45,339 nt of DNA from a virus. A model generated the notes under the pieces. It had not been told where the DNA came from and made no database searches. It worked only from the letters and a program-made list of their open reading frames with translations. Shown piece after piece: positions 44,873-45,339 of this stretch (its first letter is position 1; each line of letters opens with the position of its first letter). The stretch lies in the IMG/VR virus record IMGVR_UViG_3300017782_000037, positions 1 through 45,339 of that record; one strand, written 5' to 3'. The position numbers were made by a program, and so were the translations under genes.

Positions 44873-45196
44873 ATGAAAAAAATTATAATTTTAATAACCC
44901 TATTAACATGTTTAAATTCTTATAGTCAAAATTTTACTTTGCTTGAAATAAACGCAAAGTGGAATAAACACAATAATTTACCTGTTAATAAAATAGCAAA
45001 TATTAAAATACAATTTGCATGGCTAGAAGATCAACCTGCTTCTATACAAAGAAATGTAATTTCCGTGCCAACTTTAATACTAATGAATAATGGAAAAAGC
45101 ATTGCTCAATGGAGAGCGGGTATAGATCTTAATTTAAAAGTTACAGAAGAAGAAGTAATAAAGGCAATAGAAATATTTAATAAACGAAAAAAATAA
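44873..45196 (+). CDS. Secreted thioredoxin-like protein without active-site cysteines
   Basis: The 107-residue product begins with a signal peptide (MKKIIILITLLTCLNSYSQ) that resembles flavobacterial ones and should be cut after the SQ. The rest has a thioredoxin plan: FTLLEINAKWNKHNN where the CxxC loop would be, then a helix, SVPTLILMNNGK with Pro66 as the cis-Pro, and RAGIDL. The loop reads WNKHN, so both cysteines are lacking and no disulfide chemistry is expected. It may be a periplasmic scaffold or binding protein. Confidence 0.6.
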   Translation: MKKIIILITLLTCLNSYSQNFTLLEINAKWNKHNNLPVNKIANIKIQFAWLEDQPASIQRNVISVPTLILMNNGKSIAQWRAGIDLNLKVTEEEVIKAIEIFNKRKK

Positions 45197-45198
45197 TT

Positions 45199-45303
45199 AT
45201 GACTGACTACAAAAAAAAATCAACATTTAAAAAGCTACTTATATGGTTAATGAGCAAATGGAACTCATTACTTTATTTATTAATGTTTAAAAATTACGAT
45301 TAA
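45199..45303 (+). CDS. Possible 34-residue membrane-associated peptide
   Basis: The ORF reads MTDYKKKSTFKKLLIWLMSK then WNSLLYLLMFKNYD. It has a basic N-terminus and two hydrophobic, Trp/Leu-rich patches. It follows the thioredoxin-like gene by two bases, so it may be co-translated. The size makes the call tentative. Bases 45304 to the right edge hold nothing recognisable. Confidence 0.4.
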   Translation: MTDYKKKSTFKKLLIWLMSKWNSLLYLLMFKNYD

Positions 45304-45339
45304 AAATAGAATTAAACAAAACAGGCTACCACACCTTAA

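Overview
The window is a stretch of the late (virion) half of a tailed double-stranded DNA phage. It is AT-rich and densely packed with rightward genes from about 1.3 kb to the right edge. Portal, terminase, capsid and connector proteins, internal proteins with a podovirus character, and no recognisable tail tape-measure, sheath or tail-tube genes suggest a short-tailed virus. The capsid, connector and stabilisation-type proteins look most like those of crAss-like (Crassvirales-type) and related marine phages of Bacteroidetes. Genes mostly follow A-rich leaders rather than Shine-Dalgarno sites, and there is a flavobacterial-style signal peptide at the right end, so a marine Flavobacteriia-like host is the best guess. 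That host call is inference; no tRNA, integrase, CRISPR array or insertion sequence was seen.

Layout. Bases 1-1040 hold the start of a leftward block: tiny ORFs behind two pairs of repeated promoter-like elements. About 1040-1290 is a non-coding divergent region. From 1295 to 7846 lies a tail-fibre module: a basic protein, two paralogous fibres, small proteins, and a fibre with YadA-like head repeats and a C-terminal S74 self-cleaving chaperone. Bases 7912-9712 encode a GroEL/GroES pair behind its own promoter-like element, followed by a possible winged-helix protein. Bases 10158-12562 hold small proteins, an M15 peptidase (endolysin candidate), a cassette of tiny Lys/Arg-rich proteins and a holin. 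Bases 12626-15209 carry small virion or accessory proteins, including a HExxH protein and a second GroES-like protein. Bases 15154-22700 are the packaging and head genes: small terminase candidate, TerL, portal, scaffold and major capsid protein. Bases 22771-32295 are connector, ring and stabilisation-type proteins. Bases 32306-44584 hold a cupin and internal (ejection) proteins, ending in a 3161-residue protein. Small membrane or secreted proteins finish the window.

Points of interest. (1) A promoter-like element (GTAG-N12-AC[GA][TC]GT[AG]ATTATAT) occurs three times, always in front of a rightward operon, and differently spaced relatives occur on the other strand at left; this suggests a phage-specific transcription system. 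(2) A complete chaperonin pair sits among the virion genes, with a second GroES-like protein near the terminase. (3) Several conserved genes are interrupted: the major capsid protein by a one-base frame change, a basic protein at a textbook A AAA AAG slippery site, and the stabilisation-type protein by an in-frame TAA and a second frame change. These may be sequence errors, recoding, or true gene fission, and each is described separately.
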